The position numbers and the translations under genes are program-made. Of a stretch of DNA of 64,000 nt, positions 56,545-64,000 are shown piece by piece. Below the pieces are notes generated by a model. That model saw only the letters and a list, made by a program, of their open reading frames with translations. It was not told the origin of the DNA and did not search any database. The DNA is from Paenalicyclobacillus mengziensis (lineage in GTDB: Bacteria > Bacillota > Bacilli > Alicyclobacillales > Alicyclobacillaceae). The DNA lies in assembly GCF_017298635.1 (NCBI RefSeq), contig NZ_CP071182.1, forward strand, positions 2,294,001 to 2,358,000. The letters are read 5' to 3'. Numbering within the stretch: position 1 is the first letter of the stretch; every line of letters starts with the position of its first letter.

Positions 56545-57669
56545 ATGGAGATGCGTATAGAACGGGTTGTGCTTCGACAGTTAGCGATGAAGATGAAATC
56601 CCCATTTACGACGAGTTTTGGAACACAACTGATGCGAGAATTTATCGTCGTCGAAGTCGTCGACGAAGACGGAACGGTTGGCTGGGGAGAATCTGTCGCC
56701 TTGCTGAATCCTTGGTATAACGAAGAAACGATGAAAACCAACTGGCATATGCTGGAGGACTTTATTATCCCTGCCTTACTCGGGGTGCATCTGGAGCATC
56801 CGGATGAAGTGACTGAACGGTTGCAGTTTATTCGCAAGAACAACATGGCCAAGTCAGCTTTCGAAGGCGCAGTTTGGGATATTTTTGCTAAACAGCAGGG
56901 GCAGTATCTTGGGCAGACCCTTGGTGGAACGAAGTCAGAGATAAGTGTAGGCATTAGTATTGGGATTCAGAAGGATGCATCGATGCTCATACGCATGATT
57001 GGAGAATACCTAGAGACGGGATATAAGCGGATCAAACTAAAAATTAAACCAGGGCAAGACGTCGAGGTCGTCCGCGGCGTGCGTCAGGTATTTCCAGACG
57101 TGCCACTCATGGTTGACGCAAATTCCTCGTATCAACTCCGTGACCTGGACCACCTCCGTAGACTTGACGAGTTCAACTTGATGATGATTGAGCAGCCACT
57201 TTCACATGACGATCTGGTCGACCATGCGAAAATTCAGGCACGCCTTGAAACCCCCATTTGTCTCGACGAGAGTATTCATTCCGCAGAGGACGCAAGAAAA
57301 GCCATTGAACTAGGCAGTTGTCGCATTATCAACCTAAAGATCGGCCGAGTAGGCGGCCTTTCGGAGTCACTGCGTATACATGACGTGTGTCGGGAGGCGG
57401 GCATACCGCTGTGGTGCGGGGGAATGCTCGAATCCGGTATTGGGCGGGCGCACAATATTGCGGTCACGACACTGGCCAATTTCACGCTCCCAGGGGATAC
57501 GGCAGCTTCGAGCAGGTACTGGGACCAGGACATTATCGAACCAGAAGTAAAACTCACCGATGGGGTCATCCAGGTGCCAACGAATTCCGGGATTGGGTTT
57601 ACCGTCGATGGTTCCACGCTAGACAGGTACACCGTTGCTAGCAAATCCTTCAGTGCATCATCACTGTAA
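56545..57669 (+). CDS. N-acylamino-acid racemase / o-succinylbenzoate synthase family
   Basis: This 374-residue enolase-superfamily protein has the MLE-type barrel with catalytic KxK in [10 protein letters not shown]. Metal ligands are in [16 protein letters not shown] and ICLDESIH, and a further catalytic Lys is in [11 protein letters not shown]. This group includes MenC and N-acyl (succinyl) amino-acid racemases. No men genes are present, and the flanking D-aminoacylase and M20 hydrolase favour the racemase role, interconverting N-acyl-D and -L amino acids. GGGAGG lies 4 nt before ATG 56545; ATG 56551 is also possible. Confidence 0.86.
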   Translation: MEMRIERVVLRQLAMKMKSPFTTSFGTQLMREFIVVEVVDEDGTVGWGESVALLNPWYNEETMKTNWHMLEDFIIPALLGVHLEHPDEVTERLQFIRKNNMAKSAFEGAVWDIFAKQQGQYLGQTLGGTKSEISVGISIGIQKDASMLIRMIGEYLETGYKRIKLKIKPGQDVEVVRGVRQVFPDVPLMVDANSSYQLRDLDHLRRLDEFNLMMIEQPLSHDDLVDHAKIQARLETPICLDESIHSAEDARKAIELGSCRIINLKIGRVGGLSESLRIHDVCREAGIPLWCGGMLESGIGRAHNIAVTTLANFTLPGDTAASSRYWDQDIIEPEVKLTDGVIQVPTNSGIGFTVDGSTLDRYTVASKSFSASSL

Positions 57670-57724
57670 GTCACGTCGGCGACACGATTCATCTTTGACG
57701 GATGTAGGCAATGGAGGGATGCAG

Positions 57725-58525
57725 GTGCCATTCTATCGATTCTCTGAATTGTCGCGAAAAGAGATGGTGTCTGTTGCCCACGGGAGTGTTTTCGTGTTGC
57801 CGATTGGGGCAACAGAACAACACGGGCCCCATCTCCCTACAGGTGTGGATGCAATGGTTGTCACGTACATCGCGGAGTCAGCTTGTCAGGCGGCGGGGGA
57901 GGTCACTTCTGTAGTGGTCGCCCCAACGCTCCCGTTTGGGAATTCGCACTACCACCTCGAATACGGAGCTGCGCTCAGTCTCACCCCGGAGACCCTACTG
58001 CATGTGCGAAACGATATTTTGTTCAGTGCAGCCCAGAGTGGTTTCTGCAAAATTTTTATCCTGAATGGTCACGGTGGAAATGATGAAGTGATCCGACTTG
58101 CTGTACGTGAAGTTGTTCGGCGATACGAAGTGACTGCAGCGGCAGTTTCATATTGGACCATTGCCGAGAGTGCGCTGACGGACGCTGGGCTCATCTCTTC
58201 TGACTGGCCTGTGCCCGGTCACGCAGGAAGATTTGAAACAAGCTTGATGATGGCGCTCAGGTATGACCTCATCAAACAGCTCCCTGTCGCAAATGCAGAA
58301 CACCGCAGAGGATTTGTGGATTATTTTCGCGGCGCGTTCTATCAAGAGCCACACACGCAGGTGGGTGTGAACGGATACACCGACGACGCCAACGGCGCCA
58401 ATGACGAGTACGGGGAGAAGGCATTGTCTATCATCACACGGGCGGTGAATAACTACATTCAGGGTATGGCAGCAGTGCGCGCATCACGGAACAGAGAAAG
58501 CGTGCAGACAAAGTACGAAAACTGA
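57725..58525 (+). CDS. Creatininase-family amidohydrolase
   Basis: This protein of about 266 residues has the creatininase metal motifs LPIGATEQHGPHLPTGVD (Glu, His, Asp), FGNSHYHLEYG, ILNGHGGN and the late Glu in GHAGRFETSL. Relatives hydrolyse creatinine, N-formyl groups or other cyclic and simple amides. The GTG at 57725 is preferred, 6 nt after GGAGGG; an ATG two codons upstream sits too close to that site. It lies in the amide-hydrolase operon and probably removes a specific amide or formamide group. Confidence 0.85.
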   Translation: MPFYRFSELSRKEMVSVAHGSVFVLPIGATEQHGPHLPTGVDAMVVTYIAESACQAAGEVTSVVVAPTLPFGNSHYHLEYGAALSLTPETLLHVRNDILFSAAQSGFCKIFILNGHGGNDEVIRLAVREVVRRYEVTAAAVSYWTIAESALTDAGLISSDWPVPGHAGRFETSLMMALRYDLIKQLPVANAEHRRGFVDYFRGAFYQEPHTQVGVNGYTDDANGANDEYGEKALSIITRAVNNYIQGMAAVRASRNRESVQTKYEN

Positions 58526-58578
58526 GTCCGAACAAGGTGTAGAAGCTGAGTCCGAAACAGAGCTCGGAGGCGAAACTT

Positions 58579-59748
58579 ATGGCAGATGCTAAGGAAGTTT
58601 TGAAACAGATTGTACAAATTCCATCTATCAACCCTCCTGGTGATGAGTTGCCTGTAGCCATTGTTCTAAAACAACTATTGGATAATTATGGTATAGAAAA
58701 TAGGCTGATAGACCTCGGAGACAACAGGGCCAACCTCGTTGCCTGGCTAAGGGCTGCAGAACCATTCTCGAACGGCCCTGTACTCACTTTGTCTGGCCAC
58801 ATGGACGTTGTACCTGCGGGCCAGGTTGAATGGGAGTTTCCCCCTTTTGATGCTAGAGAAGAGGATGGAAAGATATACGGGCGCGGCACCAGCGACATGA
58901 AAGGTGGGCTCGTTGGTTTGGTATTCGCCATGATTGAGCTGAAGGAACAAGGCGTGCGGCTTCAAGGGGATGTAAAACTCCTCGCAAGCGCCGGTGAAGA
59001 AGCAGGAGCCTTTGGAGCCAGAAAATTCGTCGACATGGGATACATGGATGATGTAGACGCACTCATTATCGCGGAACCAAGCAACGAAAACGTGTTTGTG
59101 GCTCATAAAGGAGCATTGTGGGTAGAAATCACCACGTACGGGAAGACCGCTCATGGTTCTACTCCAGAACTTGGTGTGAATGCTATCGAACACATGAACC
59201 GGATCGTGACCGGTTTATTTCAGAATTTCAACATGGAATTCTCGGTTGATCCCCTGTTAGGAAGCCCGACGTGGAATATTGCAGTGATTGAGGGCGGGGT
59301 GAAAACGAACGTTGTTCCTGACAAGTGTCGCATTGAAATTGACATTCGCACTGTACCATCGCAGAGGCACGAAGACATCTTGGATTCGCTGCAGGAAGTG
59401 CTTGATGCGGTACAAGAAGAGTCCCCGCAGATGAAAGCAGAGATGCGGGTCATCAACGATCTTCCCCCAATCTATACGGACCCGAGTCATCCGTTTGTGT
59501 GCATGGTGCGTGACGCGACGGCAAACGTTTATGGGGAGCAAAAGCCTATCAAAGGTATGAGCGGCTATACGGATGGAGCCGTACTGTCGCCCGTGGAAAG
59601 AGGAGTACCTGCTGTGATTATTGGCGGCGGACGTGGAGAACTGGCGCATCAACCGAATGAGTTCATTAATACCGACAAGTTCTTGAGAGCGATTGAACTC
59701 TACAAGGACATTATCATCCGGTTCGTAGGAGTTGAGGCAACGATATGA
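58579..59748 (+). CDS. M20-family peptidase (ArgE/DapE/aminoacylase type)
   Basis: This 389-residue di-zinc hydrolase has LSGHMDVVPAGQ, GRGTSDMKGGLVGLVFAM and ASAGEEAGAFGA for metals and catalysis. GKTAHGSTPELGVNA lies in the dimerisation domain, with GYTDGAVLSP near the end. It could deacylate N-acyl-L-amino acids produced by the racemase. That would complete a route from N-acyl-D- to free L-amino acid (inference). CGGAGGCG precedes the start, and the stop overlaps the next gene (ATGA). Confidence 0.87.
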   Translation: MADAKEVLKQIVQIPSINPPGDELPVAIVLKQLLDNYGIENRLIDLGDNRANLVAWLRAAEPFSNGPVLTLSGHMDVVPAGQVEWEFPPFDAREEDGKIYGRGTSDMKGGLVGLVFAMIELKEQGVRLQGDVKLLASAGEEAGAFGARKFVDMGYMDDVDALIIAEPSNENVFVAHKGALWVEITTYGKTAHGSTPELGVNAIEHMNRIVTGLFQNFNMEFSVDPLLGSPTWNIAVIEGGVKTNVVPDKCRIEIDIRTVPSQRHEDILDSLQEVLDAVQEESPQMKAEMRVINDLPPIYTDPSHPFVCMVRDATANVYGEQKPIKGMSGYTDGAVLSPVERGVPAVIIGGGRGELAHQPNEFINTDKFLRAIELYKDIIIRFVGVEATI

Positions 59749-60011
59749 TAAAAGATGACCTTGCAACTCCTGCACTTGTTGTCGATAAGGACGTGCTGCA
59801 ACAGGTCCCTGATGCGGTCATTGTCCGACTCAGTGAGGAGCATGCCGTTATCGAAGTCGAACAGGAGGGGCTTTTAGGGATTAAAGATCGCCTTGAAATC
59901 ATACCTAACCACGTCTGTCCGGTGGTGAATTTGACCGACACCCTTTATGTAACAGAGGGCGACGAGGTGAAGGACATTTGGACTGTGGCGGCTAGAGGGA
60001 GGGTCAGATAA
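59745..60011 (+). pseudogene. Internally deleted D-threonine aldolase / D-serine dehydratase-like gene
   Basis: The 88-residue frame starts like this PLP enzyme family (DDLATPALVVDKDVLQQ) and then jumps to its C-terminal part. There HAVIEVE, RLEIIPNHVCPVVN (zinc-binding His and Cys) and WTVAARGRVR are recognisable. The whole PLP barrel with the catalytic Lys, roughly 270-290 residues, is missing. The join is in frame, so a small product could still be made, but it cannot be the enzyme. It is coupled to the M20 gene by an ATGA overlap and lies 2 bp before the CapA-like gene. Confidence 0.8.
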
Positions 60012-60012
60012 C

Positions 60013-61308
60013 ATGTCAAGGCTTCGTCTCGCACTTACAGGGGATTCCTTCATTACGCAGAGGCTGCCGCAACAATCTGACCGAATGGCAAAGTTACAAG
60101 CTGTATTTGCCAGCGCGGATGCCAGGTTTACAAACCTTGAGACCACGATTCACAACTTTAATGTACACGCTTCTGCGGTAAGTGGAGGTACCTGGGCTGC
60201 CGCACGACCAGCCGTCCTGACAGATTTGCGATGGCTGGGATTCAATCTCATCACGTGGGCAAACAACCACACGCTCGATTACGGGCACCAAGGGTTGCTC
60301 GAGACCTATGAACACATCGAAAACGCGGGGCTGGTTCACGCCGGTGTCGGTCGTCACCTTGCAGAGGCTGCAAAACCTCGCTACCTTGATACCGTTAACG
60401 GTAGAGTTGCCATCATTGGGGTCAATTCAACGGGGCACGACTGGCACGTTGCAGGGGAACAGCGTCCAGATATGATTGGACGTCCCGGTGTGAATCCCCT
60501 TCGTTTTGACACAATCCACAAACTGAGCCAGGACGATCTCACGACACTGAAGTCGATTATCGCGAAGACGGATGTGAATGCAGCGCGACGACTCAACGAA
60601 GAGGAAGGCTTTTCACGGGCCGTGGAAGGTTTGTTCCGGATCGATCAGCTGTCATTTACGGTGGGTGACCCGGGTACAGTTACGCGGATGCACGAAGAGG
60701 ACGCTCGTCGACTGGCAAGGTCTATCCACGAAGCAGTGCGCCAGGCGGATGTGGTGGTCGTGAGTCACCATGCCCATGAGATGAAGGGGACGGACAAGTC
60801 AAAGCCAGCTGACTTTATTCCACAGTTTGCCCGGTTCTGTATCGACGAGGGGGCTCATGTTTACGTCGGACATGGTCCGCATATCCTGAGAGGGATTGAG
60901 ATTTATCGGGGGTGTCCAATTTTCTACAGTCTCGGTAACTTTATCTTTCAAAATGACACGGTAGAAAAACAGCCTCAGGAGTTTTACCGCAAGTACGGTC
61001 TTGGGCTGGAATGTACACCTGCAGATGCATACGACGCTCGGGAAAGTGTTGGCGTCAGGGGCTTGCATACAGACCCGAGAGTGTTTGAGTCCGTCATCCC
61101 GCTCGTTCAAATGGAACAAGGGATGGTGAAATCGATTCAGCTCTATCCGGTGACGCTAGGGTTTGGTTTGCCGCGTTGGCAACGGGGCAGACCGGAACTT
61201 GCGCCGTCTGTGCAGAGCAGGATCATCCTTGAACAACTCGAGGAGCTTTCGGCAGGGTATGGCACTGTTTTTCGAATGGAGGAAGGTGTGGGTGTCATCA
61301 AGCTGTAG
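60013..61308 (+). CDS. CapA/PgsA-like metallophosphoesterase-fold protein
   Basis: This 431-residue protein has the CapA pattern: LALTGDSFIT, FTNLETTIHNF, GFNLITWANNHTLDYG, AIIGVNSTGHDWHV, VVVSHHAHEMKG and GHGPHILRGIEIY. CapA (PgsA) takes part in poly-gamma-glutamate synthesis or export, but many homologues stand alone. Here no signal peptide or membrane anchor is seen, so it is probably cytosolic. It is the last gene of the amide-hydrolase operon, which points to a hydrolytic role rather than capsule synthesis (inference). A strong terminator follows. Confidence 0.85.
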   Translation: MSRLRLALTGDSFITQRLPQQSDRMAKLQAVFASADARFTNLETTIHNFNVHASAVSGGTWAAARPAVLTDLRWLGFNLITWANNHTLDYGHQGLLETYEHIENAGLVHAGVGRHLAEAAKPRYLDTVNGRVAIIGVNSTGHDWHVAGEQRPDMIGRPGVNPLRFDTIHKLSQDDLTTLKSIIAKTDVNAARRLNEEEGFSRAVEGLFRIDQLSFTVGDPGTVTRMHEEDARRLARSIHEAVRQADVVVVSHHAHEMKGTDKSKPADFIPQFARFCIDEGAHVYVGHGPHILRGIEIYRGCPIFYSLGNFIFQNDTVEKQPQEFYRKYGLGLECTPADAYDARESVGVRGLHTDPRVFESVIPLVQMEQGMVKSIQLYPVTLGFGLPRWQRGRPELAPSVQSRIILEQLEELSAGYGTVFRMEEGVGVIKL

Positions 61309-61370
61309 ACGAGACGGGCTTCCATTACCAGACTCGCGGGTAACTGGTGAAGAAGGCAGTCGGGTATGAT

Positions 61371-61400
61371 AAAGGCAGTCCGGATAACCGGACTGCCTTT
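61371..61400. terminator. Intrinsic terminator between convergent genes
   Basis: AAAGGCAGTCCGG (61371-61383) and CCGGACTGCCTTT (61388-61400) form a perfect 13-bp stem with an ATAA loop, followed by a T-rich stretch. It lies between the ends at 61308 and 61429 and can serve both strands. Confidence 0.85.
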
Positions 61401-61428
61401 ATTGATGTTTTTCTCGCGCATACTGCTT

Positions 61429-63168
61429 TTAGCTTTGAGTTTCCTCTGGAATCACCGGTACGAGCAGATATGGTTGCCGGCCAGCATCGGCATGAAGAGA
61501 CACCGTCCCACCAAAGACTTCTTTCGGGCGATCACGCTCGTCGTCATGCCAGTACGCTCCAGACCCGGTCATGAACTTGGTGTGGAACCGCGTTCCCTCG
61601 TCGGTATTCTTGTAATCTGAGCCACCGACTGTAAGCCCGAGCCGATATCCCGCTGGGATAACGATAGAAGTCGGCCAGATTTCGACGTCCAACTCGTAGA
61701 TTTCATGTGGTGTGAGCGGTTGTATTTCATCATGCGGATGGTAGGGTTGGTATGGTGTGCTTTTTGCTTTATCAAGCTTTCGATGAGATGCTCGTAACCA
61801 TCCTTGCGAGATAGGGGTGCGCGGGTCCATTGCACCGCTGTACAGGACTTCGTTACCTTGTGGGTCGAAGAGTCGGACAGTCAGGAACAGGTCGGCGTCT
61901 GTGGTGGTTGAAGAGACAAACAACTTTGCCGCCATGGGGCCTGTCAGTTCTGTCTGCTGTGTAAACGGATCGGTCAGGAAGGTGACGCCGTCCCCGAAAG
62001 GATCATATTCCACAGCACATTCTTCCTGCACAATCTCGTTTGCCAGTTTTTGAGTAGCAGGATTCAGGTAAATCTTTGTCCACTCCGTGCCGGCGAGTGG
62101 CCACTGTGACTCCTCGCGCAGGGCGAATCCGTCCACACCCCGGACGTTCAGTATCACGGGAGATTGCTCGTTCCAGTTGTTGGCTTCGCCTTTGAGGTAG
62201 TAGTCAAAGAAGCGTTTCTGGAGGTTTCGTCCATAGTCGGTGTAGAAGTGTGTCCAGTGCTCGAGCCCGTGAATTTCGAGCCATTTTTCTTTGGAGGCAG
62301 CGTTTTTATAGCCTTCAACGTTTCCACGCAAGTGAAGTCCAATACCCCCCCAGTTTCCAGCAGAGAGAATGGGAACAGTGACTTTTGACCAGTCAATTTG
62401 CCGCTCCTTGTAGTACGCGTCAGTCGCAACTGGATGGGACAAGATATCCATTTCCAGGTTTGTACGGTTTTTGGCCAGTTCGTCTTCTGGAAGTGTTTCA
62501 GGGCCGGCTACATACTCGCCGTTGTTCCTGTTCATACTGCCGCGTTCACCAACACCGTGTTGTACGGTCAAGATCTGAGGGAGCCAAGTCGCCCAGAATG
62601 TAGACAAAATACCCCCATGGTGCGTGGCATCACGGTACCAGTCGGCTGAACCTTCCCACGGGCAGATGGCGGCCAGATGAGGCGGTTGCAAAGCGGCTAC
62701 CTGCCATTGATTCATGGCATAGTAGGAAATACCGATGAGTCCAACCTTTCCGTTCGACCATGTCTGCACACCAGCCCACTCGATGCACTCGTAAAAATCT
62801 CTTGTTTCCCGGGGTGAGAACGGACTGAGATGGCCCGGTGAACGGCCTGCTCCTCGAGAGTCCACGCGGACACAAACATAGCCATATGGCACCCATTTCT
62901 CGGGATCGACAGCTTCCCACGTTTGATACTTGTTCGTGGAACCTTCTGCGACGTCGGGATGCTCTTGAACCATCAAGTTCCACTGACGAGGATAACCTTC
63001 TTCAAACAGCAGCCCTTTCGCATAGGGGCCGTATGAGAGAAGGACCGGATATCGACCGTCCTCGACAGGCCGAAAAACGTCTGCTCGCAGGACCAATCCA
63101 TCGTCCATGGTTATCTCGACATCCCAATCGATTCTCATTCCGTCCTGAACTACAGTCTTGTCCGTCAC
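61429..63168 (-). CDS. CocE/NonD-family alpha/beta hydrolase (X-Pro dipeptidyl-peptidase fold)
   Basis: This 579-residue protein has RADVFRPVEDGRYPVLLSYG at the N-terminus and VRVDSRGAGRSPG. The nucleophile elbow is GLIGISYYAMNQWQ with the catalytic Ser. A C-terminal jelly-roll domain follows (YELDVEIWPTSIVIPAGYRL). Relatives include cocaine esterase, glutaryl-7-ACA acylase and X-Pro peptidases, all cleaving esters or amides of acylated substrates. There is no signal peptide. It is convergent with the amide-hydrolase operon and forms its own unit. It may act on the same class of compounds. Confidence 0.88.
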   Translation of the reverse strand: MTDKTVVQDGMRIDWDVEITMDDGLVLRADVFRPVEDGRYPVLLSYGPYAKGLLFEEGYPRQWNLMVQEHPDVAEGSTNKYQTWEAVDPEKWVPYGYVCVRVDSRGAGRSPGHLSPFSPRETRDFYECIEWAGVQTWSNGKVGLIGISYYAMNQWQVAALQPPHLAAICPWEGSADWYRDATHHGGILSTFWATWLPQILTVQHGVGERGSMNRNNGEYVAGPETLPEDELAKNRTNLEMDILSHPVATDAYYKERQIDWSKVTVPILSAGNWGGIGLHLRGNVEGYKNAASKEKWLEIHGLEHWTHFYTDYGRNLQKRFFDYYLKGEANNWNEQSPVILNVRGVDGFALREESQWPLAGTEWTKIYLNPATQKLANEIVQEECAVEYDPFGDGVTFLTDPFTQQTELTGPMAAKLFVSSTTTDADLFLTVRLFDPQGNEVLYSGAMDPRTPISQGWLRASHRKLDKAKSTPYQPYHPHDEIQPLTPHEIYELDVEIWPTSIVIPAGYRLGLTVGGSDYKNTDEGTRFHTKFMTGSGAYWHDDERDRPKEVFGGTVSLHADAGRQPYLLVPVIPEETQS

Positions 63169-63326
63169 GTTTCACCTCTCCAATCATGTGGAACTATTCA
63201 TAGTAAATTCTAAATCAACGAGCGAATATGTCGTTTGTTTGCCGGCTATAAAGGATGACGAAATTTTTGTGGAATTGGAACAACGTAGTGCGATTTCCGG
63301 GATTGTGGGACAGACGCTTCCGTTGG

Positions 63327-63354
63327 TCTTTCATCTTTCATCTTTCGTCTTTCG
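63327..63354. repeat. Four tandem heptamers
   Basis: TCTTTCA occurs twice and TCTTTCG twice in direct tandem (28 bp), in the 474-bp gap upstream of the CocE-type gene. It is a simple-sequence tract without evident coding role. Confidence 0.85.
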
Positions 63355-63357
63355 TGC

Positions 63358-63567
63358 ATAACGAGCTCTGAACGCGCTATTCAACCTGCGCCAAACAGGT
63401 TCAGTGGAAATAACGCGCTCCTGGCGCGTTATTGGCTAAAACGGATCGGGATAACGCTTCTACAACGCGCTATTTGCGAGAGTCGAGAACCTAACGCTTC
63501 CAGAACGCGTTATTCCTTGTCCGACGAAGGCAGATCCATGGGAGTAACGCTTCCACAACGCGTTATT
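63358..63567. repeat. Five dispersed palindromic 24-bp repeats
   Basis: Units at 63358-63381, 63410-63433, 63451-63474, 63491-63514 and 63544-63567 share the pattern (A/G/C)TAACGC, about seven variable bases, then ACGCG(T/C)TATT. Each can fold into a short hairpin; the second has perfect 9-bp arms. Start-to-start distances are 52, 41, 40 and 53 bp. The units differ slightly from one another, so this is not a recent duplication. They resemble REP-type elements. They fill the gap between the CocE-type gene and the partial PucR-type gene, where no gene is recognised. Confidence 0.8.
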
Positions 63568-63642
63568 GGCAACGAGGCCGATATGACCTGCGTTTTACAA
63601 GCAGAGAACGGTCGATTTCTTGCCAGTCCGAAAGGAAACACG

Positions 63643-64000
63643 TTAGTTTTCTTCCTTTCCGTTCAAGTACATATGGATGTTCAGTGCGATGAGGAGGGAC
63701 GTTCGGTATTCCGGGTCGTCAAAGTGATTTCCTAAAATACCGTGAATCTTGCGTACTCTATAGGAGACAGTGTTTGGGTGCACAAACAGTTCCTTCGCTG
63801 TGGCAGTGACATTGCCTCCAAGTTTTAAATAGGCATAGAGCGTATCACAAAGGGAGTCAGAATTTTTCTCGTCGTGCGACAGCAACTCGTGCAAGTAGTC
63901 ATCGCGATAGGAGCGAAGTTGATTGTGGTCATTGATCATGTGAATGAAGCGAAAAAGTCCGATTTGCTGATGGAGTGCAATCAACCCCAGGTTCGGTAGG
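63643..64000 (-). CDS. PucR/CdaR-type regulator, C-terminal part (5' end outside window)
   Basis: About 118 residues are visible; the frame is open through the window end, so the N-terminus lies beyond. The segment contains LCDTLYAYLKLGGNVTATAK and LFVHPNTVSYRVRKIHGILG, then a typical DPEYRTSLLIALNIHMYL end. This is the C-terminal helix-turn-helix of PucR/CdaR regulators. Its sensor domain and target are not visible. A TTG at 63984 is only an internal codon. Confidence 0.88.
   Translation of the reverse strand, partial: LPNLGLIALHQQIGLFRFIHMINDHNQLRSYRDDYLHELLSHDEKNSDSLCDTLYAYLKLGGNVTATAKELFVHPNTVSYRVRKIHGILGNHFDDPEYRTSLLIALNIHMYLNGKEEN

Noticed and set aside
57276..57812. 178-codon minus-strand open frame
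   Set aside because: It is a shadow of the racemase and creatininase genes.
60013..61308. Capsule or poly-gamma-glutamate synthesis operon
   Set aside because: Only the CapA-like gene is present; no capB, capC or export gene accompanies it, and no membrane anchor is visible.
63358..63567. Possible small CRISPR array
   Set aside because: The repeats are palindromic and vary from unit to unit, the gaps are only 16-29 bp and unequal, and no cas gene is nearby.

Overview
The window looks like a chromosomal segment of a Gram-positive Firmicute, most likely an acidophilic or thermophilic Alicyclobacillus-like Bacillales member. This placement is inference. It rests on strong AGGAGG-type ribosome binding sites, frequent GTG/TTG starts, a class 1B PyrD/PyrK pair, ROK, PucR and RpiR regulators, CcpA-type cre-like sites and a protein resembling the sulfocyanins of acidophiles. 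No rRNA, tRNA, phage, transposase or CRISPR array was recognised. The content is almost wholly carbohydrate, organic-acid and amide/amino-acid catabolism. Each block is built around a transporter and usually a dedicated regulator.

Layout. (1) 1-4.5 kb: a sugar-type ABC importer (binding protein cut by the window edge, two permeases) and a ROK kinase. (2) 4.5-13.6 kb: a ROK repressor divergent from a second ABC importer, followed by two tandem type-B carboxylesterases and NagA, suggesting uptake and deacylation of an acylated amino sugar. (3) 13.6-26.3 kb: two divergent arms. Leftward are a third ABC importer, an aldehyde dehydrogenase and an enoyl-CoA hydratase. Rightward are a NIF3-like protein, a GntR/FCD regulator, two MmgE/PrpD proteins, a quinone-oxidoreductase-like dehydrogenase, an MFS carrier and a carboxymuconolactone-decarboxylase-like protein. 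Two identical 19-bp palindromes, in opposite orientation, sit on the two divergent promoters. (4) 26.4-29.8 kb: a MerR - DHA2 efflux pump - WrbA-like flavoprotein operon behind a MerR-style promoter with a long spacer. (5) 30-38.4 kb: flavohaemoglobin, a CPBP protease, a SEC-C protein, KatG, a copper-ligand-free sulfocyanin-like lipoprotein and a phosphoribosyltransferase-like protein. (6) 38.4-50.6 kb: PyrD/PyrK, an N-carbamoyl-amino-acid/allantoate amidohydrolase, a PucR regulator, an MFS carrier, an asparaginase homologue lacking the usual catalytic Asp, a PrpD protein, an allantoinase/hydantoinase-like amidohydrolase, an ornithine cyclodeaminase homologue and a decayed gamma-glutamyltransferase. 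(7) 50.7-61.3 kb: an RpiR regulator divergent from a tight operon of MFS carrier, M81 (MlrC-like) peptidase, N-acyl-D-amino-acid deacylase, N-acylamino-acid racemase, creatininase, M20 peptidase, an internally deleted D-threonine-aldolase-like gene and a CapA-like protein. (8) 61.4-64 kb: a CocE-type hydrolase, a cluster of five palindromic 24-bp repeats and the C-terminal part of a PucR-type regulator.

The most interesting candidates for undescribed biology are the GntR-controlled two-arm locus (3) and the RpiR-controlled D-amino-acid/amide operon (7). No ABC ATPase gene accompanies any of the three importers, so they probably share an ATPase encoded elsewhere. All functional statements come from reading motifs and context by eye; no database search was run.
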